In this document: positions 21,567 to 32,700 of the stretch, piece after piece | Position numbering within the stretch: position 1 is the first letter of the stretch | Layout of the letters: every line of letters starts with the position of its first letter | DNA from: Acanthamoeba lenticulata | Taxonomy: Eukaryota; Discosea; Longamoebia; Acanthamoebidae | Reading direction: 5' to 3' | NCBI GenBank assembly: GCA_002179805.1 | Contig: NAVB01000431.1 | Location: 16,299-80,298, forward strand | Length of the DNA stretch: 64,000 nucleotides | Program-made: the position numbers and the translations under genes | The notes under the pieces: generated by a model | The model's input: the letters and a program-made list of their open reading frames with translations, nothing else | The model's database searches: none | Told to the model about the DNA's origin: nothing

Positions 21567-23041
21567 CTATGTGCGGATGAGGCGGATGGGGAAGTTCTCC
21601 GTCACGAGATGGCCGTCCTCGAACAGCACCACGAGATTGACCTGCCCTCGCCCCCAAACCACAAACCACAACCACCTGATCAGGTTCCGTGCGAGAGCCG
21701 AGAAGAGCGAGAAGAAGACATGGCACGGAACCTCAAACTCGATCTTGAAGGTGCGGGCGGCCACCGACGGGCAGGTGAAGAGGCGCGGGAAGATCATGAA
21801 GATGGGGATCACCAGCTGTCGGCACACGTCGCCCTCCGCGATTTGAATGTTTTGGATCTCCGTCGCTGCACCACATCATGCGCAGGCACGTTGTGAGACA
21901 TGACACCCACTCCTTCGTCATCTTCATCAACATCATCACCATCAAGTAGATCGTACCCTCCTTGGCAAAGCCGTCGGCGCAGCCGCAGGTCTCGACTCGA
22001 ACGAGCTGGACCTCGACCGACTTGATGACGGCGTCGGCCTCCTCGATCACCAGCTCGCCCGTGAACGGCCGCGTGATGACGCACGTCGCCGTCGTCAGCT
22101 TGCCCGAGATCTTGAAGTTGGGGATCCGGTTGACGGTCGTCTTCTTGACGTTCTCGATCGACTGCGGCGTCACGCAGAACGGCACCTCCTGGTCCTTCGG
22201 GTAGTCCTTTGAGCTCTGCGCCAAACAAACGACAAAGGCTGGTGAGCAACGTTGTTGTTGTCGATGTTGTTGTTGTTGTTGTTGTGGTTGTGTTGACGAG
22301 GGCCAGCCAACGGCACCTTGACCTCGACGATGAACTCGAGGGACTTCTCGAGGGTCTTGGCCATGAAGCCCCGCACGCAGGTGGCGCGCAGCTGGTACTG
22401 GATGTTGACGAACACGCCGTGGTAGGTCTCGTAGAGCTTCTGCCCGGCGAGCGGCTCCAGCTTGAACTCGAACGGGATCTCGGTCGTGCCGTCGGGCAGC
22501 TTCCCGGGCTTGGCCGCTTCGATCGGCACGTACACCATCTGCCCCAGGCCGCACACGCACACGCGCACGCACAAGACACACGCGCGCGTGTGGGTCGCGT
22601 TGGAGTTGTTGGAGGCGCGCGGGCAGAGGGGCGCACCTGGATGGGCTTGAGCGAGTTGTAAAAGGCCTCAAAGAGGCCCACGCTCTTGGCGCTGAGCTGG
22701 AGCGTGGTGTTGCCCTCCATGATCAGCTGGATGCCCTGGTGCGAGAGCGACCCCTTGCTCTCGATCACAATCGTCCCGCTCACCACCTCCTGCTCCCACC
22801 GTCCCATTCATCATCGTCATCGTCATTCACACAAGCAGACAGCGGTAGTGGCATGCAGAACAGCCTCACGCAGAGCAAGAGGTGGTAATTCGTTCGGCAC
22901 TCGATGTGGGGAGAGTAATATTGTGTGATATGTGAAATGCGGAATGATTAATCTGGATAGAAGCAATAAATTGGAGAGTGGCCACCGCACCCCTGGGTGG
23001 TAGACCCGGTCCATGCGTTTGAGCTTGATATCCAACGACAT
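21567..23041 (-). CDS. VPS26C: VPS26C (DSCR3), retriever complex subunit
   Basis: Six exons (22991-23041, 22637-22789, 22317-22538, 21957-22215, 21732-21865, 21567-21641) give 297 aa, the length I recall for the human protein. The arrestin-like fold protein matches throughout: MSLDIKLKRMDRVYHPGEVV, LQLSAKSVGLFEAFYNSLKP, YETYHGVFVNIQYQL, CVITRPFTGELV, VELQLVRVETCGCA-type VQLVRVETCGCADGFAKE, TEIQNIQIAEGDVCRQ and IFMIFPRLFTCP. With VPS35L and VPS29 it forms retriever, which recycles SNX17 cargo from endosomes. The close match in length and motifs makes this one of the firmest calls. It is convergent with the RBM5-like gene, with 210 bp between stops. Confidence 0.95.
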
Positions 23042-23308
23042 GAGGGGCGAGGTCACACCACAAGTGCCAAAGTGTGGGCGTGAGGGAAAAAGAGAAGCTT
23101 GTTGTTCTTTCCCCTTGTTCAAAAACGTTTTTCTTTGATTTCAGACTTTTCTTCTTCCTCTTCCTCCTCTCTTTAATGCCACACCACCTTCTGCTCCAAC
23201 AGTTGTGTAGTTGACTTGAAGACGTTCCTGGTTCATGAAGATAAACCAGAACAAAACTTGAAGATGAAAAATGTTTTTGTTTGTTTGTTCTTCTCTCGAT
23301 GATGACAT

Positions 23309-25514
23309 TCAAGGCTGGGCAGGAGAGGAAGCCGCCGAGGAGGACGAGCCCGCGCGGGCGAACGGCCAGAAGGCCAGAGACCGGACGAAGCGGTCAAAGA
23401 GGCGCGGGGCGCGCGGCCCCAACAGCGTCGGCAGCGCCAGCGAGAGGGACAGCACGGCCAGCGCCATCACGCCCGCCCACATCAGCTTCCGCCGCTTGGC
23501 CGCCACCGGCTTGGCCGATGATGATGACGATGTTGGGGCCAACGAGGAAGAAGAAGAGGAAGTGGAAGGTGAGGAGGTGGATGTTGAGGTTGATGTCGAT
23601 GGCGGTGGTGGCGGCATCGAGGCTGGTGATGCCGAGGGGAGGCCGACGACAAGAGTGTCGCCATTAGGCGTGCTCGTGCTGAGGCCGTTTCGCGACGCCC
23701 CGCGGTGTCGGCGTCGTCGGGCCAGCCGCCGCTCGATCTCGACTGTGCCGCACGACACAACGCGACACACACGCGCATGTGCGTGAGACACGAGCGCATG
23801 ACACGGCACGCGGGCGGGACATGACGTACTGTCCTGCACGGCCTGCTCGAGCTCGTCGGGGGTCGGTGGGGCGCCGTTCGTGGCCGAAGCGTTCAAGGCC
23901 GAGTGGGTTGCAGCCGCAGAGGCGGCGGCGAGGTCGGCCGTGGCCTGCGCGTGCTCGAGCGCAGCCAGGCGCTGGTGGAGAGACGGCAGCGACAGCGACA
24001 GCCCCGCGGCGCCACCCGCGCCGCCACCGCCGTTAGCGTCGGCGACGCTGAAAGTGTCGCCCGTCACCTCCTGCAGCGTCTGTTGCAGCCCTGCGCGCTC
24101 GCGTGGACCACGGCGCCCGTGCTCAGTGAGTCGATGACACAAATAACGAAGGCGGAGGAAGCCGGTACCGGCAACGCGCGTGAGGGCCTTGGTCAGCTGG
24201 CGCTCGAGGTTGGAGACCTCGCGCTCGAGGCCCTTGACCGCCGCGCGCAGCACCACGACCTCCTCTGCTGTGTTCACCCCGTGCTGATGCGTCCACCCCC
24301 GCCACACGATCGTGCAACACATCAGCAGGCTCGCCTCAAGCCGAGTACGTGCGTGTAATGCGTCAGTGTTGAGGCGCGCCGCACCTCGCCCAGGACCAGG
24401 ACTTCCCGCGCGTCGACGAATCGCGAGTCATCTTCGTCGTCGTCATCGGTCTCGTCACCCTCCTCTTCCTCCCCCACAGCCTTGTGTTGTGTGTCGTCGC
24501 GACGTTGAAGAAGACTGTGCTGTTGTTGTTGATGAACATGGTGGCGGCCCGGCTGCTCGCCGCTCTCCTCACTGGCGCCGTCCTCGTCCTCGAACTCGTC
24601 GTCGGACGAGGACGGGTGAGTAGGGTGTGCCGACGAGGCGTGGAGCACCGCCGGGCTCGAGAGGCCCAGGTGGTGCATGTGCCGCCGCACGAGCTCCACC
24701 CACAGCTGGATCGACGCCTCGGTCGACTCTCGCATGAAATTTTCCATCATTTCTGCAGTCCACGTCACGCCGTCAGCACGAAGGACAAAGACAAGGAGGA
24801 TGTTGATCGATGTTGGGGTCCTGACCTTTGAAGAGCTTGCGCTTGTACTCGTCCCGGCCGATAATGGTGCAATGGAGGGTGCCGTCCTCGTTGATGGAGG
24901 CCGTCCACTCGACTCGCGTCTCCAGATCGACGCTCGCGCCGCCCTCGCCCATGGTCACCGCCGTCACCACCGCCTCCCTGCGCACACGCGCGGCCGCGTG
25001 AGTGAGGTCTCTCGTCGGCCGTCGAAGATGGGCTCAAGGAGGGGTTCCTTGGAGGTCGTACCCGCGGGGTGTGATGTGGAAGTGGAGGACCTCCTTGAAC
25101 TTGCTGTTGCCTGGATGTGGGCCATCAAGCCATCACAAGGGTGAGGCGCGACCTTGGGAAAGTGAAACGAAGAAGGAGGGTGCGTACTTGTGAAACGCTT
25201 GAGCATAGGGTGAGCAGCTGGCGGCGGGGTGTAGCGGATGAGACGCTGCTTACGATTGCCGTCGGGCGCCTTGGTCCATGGCCCCAGGTGTATGTCTGCG
25301 GATGTGGCAGAAGGTTTAGAAAGTTGGGGCAGTCATGAGGGGACAGTCGGGGGGAAAAAGCAACATGAGCAAAGAGATGAGTTTTGAATTCATTACCTGT
25401 GTTGCCTCTCTTTTCGTGCCATTGGTATGAGAACGAATCGCCCTCGAAAAAGAGCTCGAAGAATTGCTCCAACGAGAGCATGCCCAAGTTCTCCTCAACC
25501 CGAAATTCCTTCAT
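23309..25514 (-). CDS. VASt-domain membrane protein (GRAMD1/Lam-like)
   Basis: Eight exons (25397-25514, 25188-25295, 25062-25110, 24826-24977, 24385-24752, 24169-24262, 23830-24090, 23309-23742). A VASt domain fills the N-terminal 170 aa: LEQFFELFFEGDSFSYQWHE, GNTDIHLGPW, EVLHFHITPRG, VDLETRVEWTAS and FMRESTEASIQLWVELVRRH. VASt (StART-like) domains of Lam/GRAMD1 proteins move sterol at ER contact sites. An acidic linker, a coiled coil (LEREVSNLERQLTKAL) and a single C-terminal membrane segment (MWAGVMALAVLSLSLALPTL) follow, so it is probably tail-anchored. No GRAM/PH domain is found upstream. The frame stays open to about 25570, so an additional 5' exon is possible and the ATG at 25514 is provisional. 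Confidence 0.82.
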
Positions 25515-25741
25515 TCTTGTGCTGCACGGCAAAATCACTGCCTCAAAGGGAATGCAGTGCTTATCTTCTTTCTTCGCCTCAAAATCTCTTCAGCCTGCGC
25601 GCCAGATGGTGTGCTTCCTGTTCCCGCCCTTTTTCTGGGCATTTCTCGCGCTGGTCCGCAAATAAGCATTTTTCTTGCATTTTGTATCAGTTTTTCTTGG
25701 AAGCAAGATAAAAGGCCATACGATCAATCTCAGCAGCCCAC

Positions 25742-27294
25742 ATGCCGCCGCTCTCTGGGGCTGGGATTAGCCTTGCGTTGCGAGAGCAACTTCGTAGCGT
25801 TGGCATAAACACGGGTATGGAATCAACTTTGTTTGCGATTCACACATGCCAACCATTTAAACGGTGCAGTTGAGGACGTCCTTGGCCAAGACGAGCTCGT
25901 GCTGGCTCATCGGGCTCATATTCCCGTGGAGGAAGTGCGTGCCCTGCAGCGCGCGCTCCGGCTGACCTATGCCGCCGCGCCCGTGTCCGCCGCCATGCTG
26001 TGGCAGCAAGCACGTGCCCAGCCACCGAGCCCCCTCTCCGTGGGCCTTGATGCGTGCGGCTCCCTGTCCAGGGCCCACTTGCTGCTGTCTGGCTTTGTCT
26101 CACAATCTGTGCTGCTGATCTTTCGCAGGCTGAACGACCTCCTGGGCGGCGGCCTGTGGCCCGGCGAGGTCACGGAGGTGGTCGGTGGGGCGGCCACGGG
26201 CAAGACCGCCCTCTCCCTGCAGGCCTGCGCGGCGGTGTTGGCCGACCCAAGGGCCACCGTGGCCTACGTGGACTCGTCCAACGCCTTCTCGCCCACGCGC
26301 CTGCTGCCGCTTCTCTCCCACGTAAGGCTTTTTTTTGGAAATTCTTTATTTATTTATTTATGGTTTTGTGCTTGGCCGTGCGCTCACCACCCGCCTTGGG
26401 AGGACAGGCCGACCCGATGCTGGCGATGGACGCGCTGGCCCGCCTGCGGTGCTGGCGCATGCACGACGGCCAGGCCTTGCTCGCACTGCTTCATCAGCTG
26501 CTCGATGAGCTGGCAGCCAATAGCTCCGGTTCCTCGGACGGAGCCGACTTTGTGTCCAACCTTCGCTTGGTCGTGGTCGACTCGGCGGCGAGCCTTCTGT
26601 CGCCACTGCTGTCCTCGGGCGCCCTCGGTACGTCCTTCCTCGTGAGACTCACGGTCAGTCTGACTCACTACCGCGATGCAGGCCACTCGATCGTCAGCGG
26701 CATCTCGCGGGCGCTCCGGCTCTTGGCCACGCGGCATAGCCTGGTCGTGCTGGTGCGTGCGACGCGCAGCTTCTCTCTTTCTTTCTCTGTTCTGACGAAA
26801 CGGCCTTGATGCGAACCGCAGGTGAGCAATTACGTCGTCGGCGGCGGAGACGACGAGGCGAGGGGCAGCCTCAAGCCCGCCCTGGGCGAGTTTTGGGCCA
26901 TGACCTCGTCCACGCGGCTCCTTCTCCAGCGCCAGGCCTCCTCCATGCGGCCAGGTACCACCTGCCACCAGCCCCCCTGGAGGGACCTCTTGTACACCCA
27001 ACACCCGAACTCACATCCGAGCGCGCAGACCCGGACGGCGCGGTGTCGGCGCTCTACAGCGCAGCGTTGACCAAGTCGTCGCGCCAGGTATGCACTTGCG
27101 ATTATAGAAATTTTTGGGAGTTATTTATTGATAATTTTTGTTCTCTTTTCTGGGCGATGGCTGTCCCACAACAGGCGTGCCGCGGCGATCGTGTGTGGTT
27201 TGTCATCGATGGACAAGGGCTCGCTTCCCTGCAAGCTGACAACCACCAGCATCAGCATCAACAACAGATGGACTACGAGGACGGTGGCCGCTAG
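25742..27294 (+). CDS. RAD51D: RAD51D-like recombinase paralogue
   Basis: Eight exons (25742-25814, 25870-26053, 26129-26321, 26408-26627, 26682-26752, 26822-26954, 27029-27087, 27175-27294) give 350 aa. The N-terminal helical domain is LALREQLRSVGINTVEDV. The RecA core has LSVGLDALNDLLGGGLWPGE, Walker A GGAATGKT, Walker B LVVVDSAAS, SPLLSSG and SLKPALGEFWAMTSSTRLLL, the last closely paralleling human RAD51D. LTKSSRQ near the end is also a RAD51D feature. In animals it works in the BCDX2 complex supporting RAD51 filaments in homologous recombination. The C-terminal His/Gln-rich tail is divergent. The first exon was found by splice phase and gives a proper N-domain. Confidence 0.9.
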
Positions 27295-28140
27295 TGGATA
27301 GTCCCTCCGCTGGACGTCTTGTACATACCTTACATACCTATATCATTACATTACATTCCATTACCCCTTCAACCTGGCCTTGGCCAGGCGCACGTCGGAC
27401 GACATCTGCCCCCCCCCCTTCTTCCCTCTCTCGTCCGTCTGTCCTGCTTGTCCAGCAGCCAGGCAGACAATGTCCCCACGGCGAGTTAGGCACCATGAAC
27501 CAATAAGGTACGCGCCCGGCCAGGCGCTTGTCGGGACTTGTCATCCGCGCCTTCTCCGGCCAGGTTCTGACTTCCTTCCGCGGAACGCAGGCCTTTGTGC
27601 CCGTGTGCGGGTGCGCCAAAGATCTCTTTTGGGCTTCTTCCGCGTCGTGACAAGGCGCGTCTCAACATGCCAAACCCGTCCGGAGGGGCGGAGGGGAGAT
27701 CACTGCGGGTACACGAGTTCGTCGCCGCAGCCAGCCCTCTGGAGCAACCGAAAGGGGCCGCGTTCGCACGATTCGGGGTCTGCGCTTGGGCCTCCCCGCC
27801 CAAGGCGGAGTACTGGGCCAGCCTCAGGAGTGTGAGTTGCCTCCTCCTCTCTCTCCCTATGGAGGAGGCGGGGAGCTCCAACGGAGTAACAGTTCGTCTC
27901 CGGACGACGACGTTGACATGCGGGAGGCCCATAAGAAGAGGACGTCCTCGAGTCTTTCTTCTTCATCGGCCTCTCGAAACCACCACCTTCACCAGCCTTT
28001 TACCTTCTCTCTCTCGGCAAGAGTCACAGCGAAACCTCGCGCACACACCGTCGTCCGAGTCCTTCGCTTGCACCTTGCCTTTGCCCGAAGACCGATCTCT
28101 CAGTCGAACAACAGACCTGATCATCACCAACAACAACAAC
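27295..28140. other. Intergenic region between RAD51D and papain-type genes
   Basis: It is 846 bp and GC-rich, with a homopolymeric C run near 27410. The downstream protease frame is open through about 500 bp of this region, but the codons have no domain and the signal peptide begins only at 28141, so this is called 5' flank. No RNA gene or repeat was recognised. Confidence 0.5.
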
Positions 28141-29510
28141 ATGATGCACGGAATGACGATGAAGTGGAGGCTTCCCTTCGCGTGTCTGCTGCTCTCGCTG
28201 GTCGTGTTGAGCGCCGCCATCAGCCCTCGCTTTGATGAGCGCGCCTACATCCTCCTTGCCGACAACCAAGTCGCTCGCTCCGAGTTCAACTCGTGGGCCA
28301 GGTATCGTCTCCTCCATCTTTCCCTTGCTCTTCTTCTTCTTCTTCAGTGTACTGACATGATGATGATGGCGTCATGTCATTCGCGCGTCGCCGCCAGGCT
28401 CCACGGGCGAAGCTACGATAACCAGGAGTTTGGCTACCGCTACAACGTGTGGCGTGACAATGCGGCCTACATCGAGCACTTCAACGCCAATGCCAACGCC
28501 TCGTTCAGTCTTGCGCTCAACGAGATGGGCGACATGACCCTCGACGAGATCGCCCGCACCTACACCGGCCTCATGGCCCTCCCGCCTCAGGCGGCCGTCA
28601 GCCCGGCCGTCGAGCTCGACCTTGACGAGGAGGCTCAGCGGATCGAGCGCCAGGTGTCCTCCATGGACTGGCGCAGCTCGGGTGCCGTCACCGCCGTCAA
28701 GAACCAGGGCGCGTGCGGAGCCTGCTACACCTTTGCCGCTAACGGGGCCCTCGAGGGCATGTACAAGCTCAGCACCGGCCAGCTCACGCCCCTCTCCGAG
28801 CAGATGCTTCGTACGTGCTATTTTATTTATTATTTATTATTTTACGTTTTCTCTTTTCTTTGCTTTTTTTAAAATCAACTTTTATTTTGATAAAATATCT
28901 CTGACCTCTGGCTCTGTCCAAACAGTTGACTGCGCGCAGGGGACGGGCAACCTTGGCTGCAACGGCGGCAACATGGAGGTGACCTTCTCGTGGATCCTCA
29001 ACAACGGCGGCGGAGTCAACACGATGGCGTCGTACCCCTGGTCGGGCGTGCAGAGCAGCTGCCGCTACTCGGCCAACGCCAACGGAGCCGTCATGAGGAG
29101 CTACCGCCGCGCCTCGAGCGGCAGCGAGTCTGGCCTGCTGTCGCTGGCCGCGAACGGGCCCGTGGCCGTCGGCATCAACGCGTCTCCGCGCTCGTTCGCC
29201 TACTACAGCAGCGGTACCCTGATCGACTCGTCGTGCACGGCGAGCGGCGTCAACCACGCCGTGACCGTCGTGGGCTGGGGCACCGATGCCAGCGGCAACG
29301 CCTACTGGTACGGCCTGCTGCCCCATATTTGTAGAGAGCACATGTTTTTTCAGTGACTTACACGATCACTCTTTACACAGGTTGATCAAGAACTCGTGGG
29401 GCACGTCGTGGGGCCAGGGCGGCTTCGCGCAGATCGGGCGAAACTACAACAACATGTGCGGCATTGCCTCCATGGCCTCGCAGCCTTGCTACAACGCCAA
29501 CTGCGCCTGA
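28141..29510 (+). CDS. Papain-family (C1A) cysteine protease precursor
   Basis: Four exons (28141-28301, 28398-28810, 28926-29307, 29381-29510) give 361 aa. A signal peptide (WRLPFACLLLSLVVLSAAI) is followed by an I29 inhibitor propeptide with ERFNIN-like spacing (FNSWARLHGRSYDNQEFGYR and LALNEMGDMTLDEI). The mature domain starts near MDWRSSGAVTAVKNQGACGA. The catalytic Cys is in ACGACYTFA, with Tyr replacing the usual Trp after it. LDCAQ...GCNGGNME, the His in GVNHAVTVVGWG and the Asn in IKNSWGTSWGQGGF are intact. It should be lysosomal or secreted and active. Acanthamoebae release such proteases during feeding and encystment (family knowledge). The ATG at 28141 follows an (AAC)n leader. A second ATG (28144) and M at 28153 are also possible. 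Confidence 0.93.
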
Positions 29511-29781
29511 GCTTAGACATCTCCTCCCTTCTCGGCTCCTTGCCCTTTGCCCCATGTACAGCTTTTTCTGCTCTTTTTTCTGTTTTTTCTTGCAACAAGA
29601 AGGCCCCAAGAGGGTGGACGTTTCTTTCAATTGCCCAGATCTGGTGGTTTGCTTGTTTGGAAACACTTTTCTTTATTAGGGTTTCGCATGCAACCAAGTG
29701 GTTTAGAAAAAAGAAAGAACCTTCAAAGTTCTGCCCACTGTGTGTAAAGAAGAGTGAGCTTGAGGTGTTGCCCTCGTCAAG

Positions 29782-32700
29782 ATGGACTCTATGGAGGACA
29801 GCTTGACCAAAGATATCAACAGCCTGGCTCGTGCCAAAGTTCTTCACTCTGGCCTCAAGTCGGTACGTTCTCAACTTATTGCCCCGACAGCAAGCAGATG
29901 CCAAATAAAGAAGATTCTGACTGTCCACTACACTAGGCCTTTGATAACCTTCTGGCTGCATGCAAGGGCGACGCAAGAACCCGTCACCGAGCGATCGAAC
30001 ACATCCCCAAATATGCTCCTCTACACCCACAGCAGCTGGAGGAGTCCATTAACGCCTTGTTGAGCATTGCTCAAAATCCTCTACCGGTACACCAAGGCCG
30101 TGGTCGTGCTAGCGCTTCCTGTTTGACATTGTCGGCGTGGTGCAGGATTCAACCCCAGAGCAGAGGGCTGCTGAAACCACGGCAGCCGCAGAGGCTATTG
30201 TGGAGATCGGAAGCAACGTGACGTCGGCTCTGGACAAAGCCCTGTGGGCCTTAATCGAGGTGAAGAAGATCTCTCCTGGACTGGAGTCTGGCGTGTTGGC
30301 CTACAACATTGCCAAAAACGAAAATGACAGCTTTCTGGGTGCGCTTTTGTGTGTTGTTGTGCCCCCAGCAAGTGGCTTGTCTTTCTCACATACGCGTGTG
30401 CAGCTGTTATAAATGAGCTTGTTCAGAGAGCAGTCGCGCCCACTGGAAGCGCTGAGGCTATGCTACTCCTTCGAGACATGGTGCTCTTTTCAATCTTCCC
30501 TGTTTTCAGCGTTGTGGTGGCTAACTGTAGTCCCGCAGCTGGCAGAGACGAAGAAGCACAACAGGAACTGGTGGCATGCGGTCAAGGAGTCCCTGAGAGA
30601 GGAGCTTACAAAGGTGCGCACATGAAAGAGGGGGGGGGGGGCGAGGAACAAACAAACGTAGAGCTGAGCTTGGTGTGAAAACAACCACAGAAAGGACCGG
30701 AGATGTCTTCGGAAGTGTACGACGCTGCTCAGCGCCTGCTCGAACAGCTCGAGTCCAAGGCAAAGCGCAGCCGTGACGACAAGGACAAAAAGGAAAAGAA
30801 GAAGCGACGCCACGAGTCCCCAGAGCGAGAGAGCGACAGGAGCAGAAGGAGCAAAGACAAGAAGGACCGAGGTAGTGGAAAGGACGGCAAATCCGGCCGT
30901 GGTCGGCCTCCACCTTATGACAACGGGCGGTTCCCACCCTCACGCCACCTTTGGGTCGGCCTGATCAACGCCCACCAAGTGACCGAATATGAGTTGCGGT
31001 ACGCTGCGGCCTTACGTGCATCGCCCGCCACAAGCCCAACATACCGAGCATTCCATTCCATTCCACTCTATGACGCATGCAGGAAGCTGTTTGCGCCATT
31101 TGGCGAGATCGAGAAGATGGAGAAGGCGGGCCAGGGCCGGTATGCCTTTGTGAACTTCTTCACCGAGGAAGATGCCACCGAGGCCAAGCTGGCGCTCCAG
31201 GTATGGGGACCGCGAGCACGGCGGCCCATGAAAGCAGGACTTGCACGTGTACTAACTCCACCTTACACACTCTCTTAGGGGAAGAATCAACTCATCATCC
31301 AATACGCGGAAGCACGGCCTTCGCGGTTCATTTGGATTGGTCCGCTTACTCGTGGCCTGACGCTGAACAACGTCAAGGACGCATTGTCCGCCTATGGAGT
31401 CCTGTCAGATATCAAGCCGGTTTCAGGTACATGTTTACATCATCATCTCGTTGCATTGCAAACATGAAAGAAGGCAACAACAAACGCGGGCCAATCAGGG
31501 AGCGACTTTGTAATGGCCGAGTTCAAGAACAAGGAAGATGCGATCAAAGCCAAGAAGAAGCTTGATGGCAAGCGCCTCGGCGACTGCAAGATGATTGTTG
31601 GGATGGGCGAGGTACATCCTTCCTTCCTCTGTCGTCTAGTGTGGCTCACCTTTCTACCACGACATATGCGCATTTTGATAGTATGATGATGGGGATGATG
31701 CTTGTTTTAATTCTTATCACTACACAAATGTTGCTGTGCCTCTTCTTCATCTTCATCTTCTTCTTCCTCATATGATAAAATCATCAGCCCTAACCAACGG
31801 CCACAGCCCGCATTCTATGAAGCTGCTTCATTCAAAACTCATGTTCTACTTTATCTTTCTTATGTCTGCGCTGCTGATTGCTTCTTCACCTCCACCACGC
31901 ACATCTCTCCCGTGTAACCTGCTTTTTGGATGTGTTTATGTTCTTGTTGGTTGTTGTTGTTGTTGTTGTTCTGCTTCTGGTTGGCCCAAGCGCAGTTCCT
32001 GCCGGAGCCGCTCTACTCCAACAACTTCCACAACGATATCCTGAGCGGCGATTCGCGCAAACGAGAACGCGAGCGCAGCTTCAGCCCCGACGAGCCCCCG
32101 TCCAAGCGTCGCGAGCGCTCCAGGTTCGGTTCCACATCCCAACTGTAAACCATTAATACAACCTATTTTGGTCATAGCTCATACGAGAATGAACGTTCAC
32201 GTGTGATGCTCGATGCAGCCCCAGCCTCGAGCGCGAGATGGCCAAGAAGGAGCACAAGTACGCGCCCGCGCCCAAGGACACGAGGCACCTCAAGGTCCAG
32301 CTGCTGAGCAAGCTCTCGGAAGACGACGTCGGGCACGACTTCTCCGAGTTTGGGCCGATCTCCAACATTCGCGTGGAGGGTTACCTGGCGTACGTCGACT
32401 TCAAGAACACGCGCATGGCGTCCAACGCCAAGCGGGCCATGGAGGACCACGGCGACTACGGCAACATCACCTGCTGGGAGGTACGCGACATCATGTCGAC
32501 ATGATCTTCCCCCGCATGTGCCTTGCAACGGGGGACGGTGCTGATTGGGGGATTATTTAATCGTCCACGACAGGGCGACCACAGCCGTCACGTGTGGGTG
32601 GGCAACGTGGACCCGGGCCTCGGCGAGGACGACCTCCTGAGGGAGTTCCAGCGCATCGGCGAGGTCGAGGCCGTGCATCTCCACCAGTACCACGCTTTTG

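Noticed and set aside
27595..28140. N-terminal extension of the papain-type protease through an open upstream frame
   Set aside because: It would bury the signal peptide inside the protein; low-complexity composition and no conserved content.
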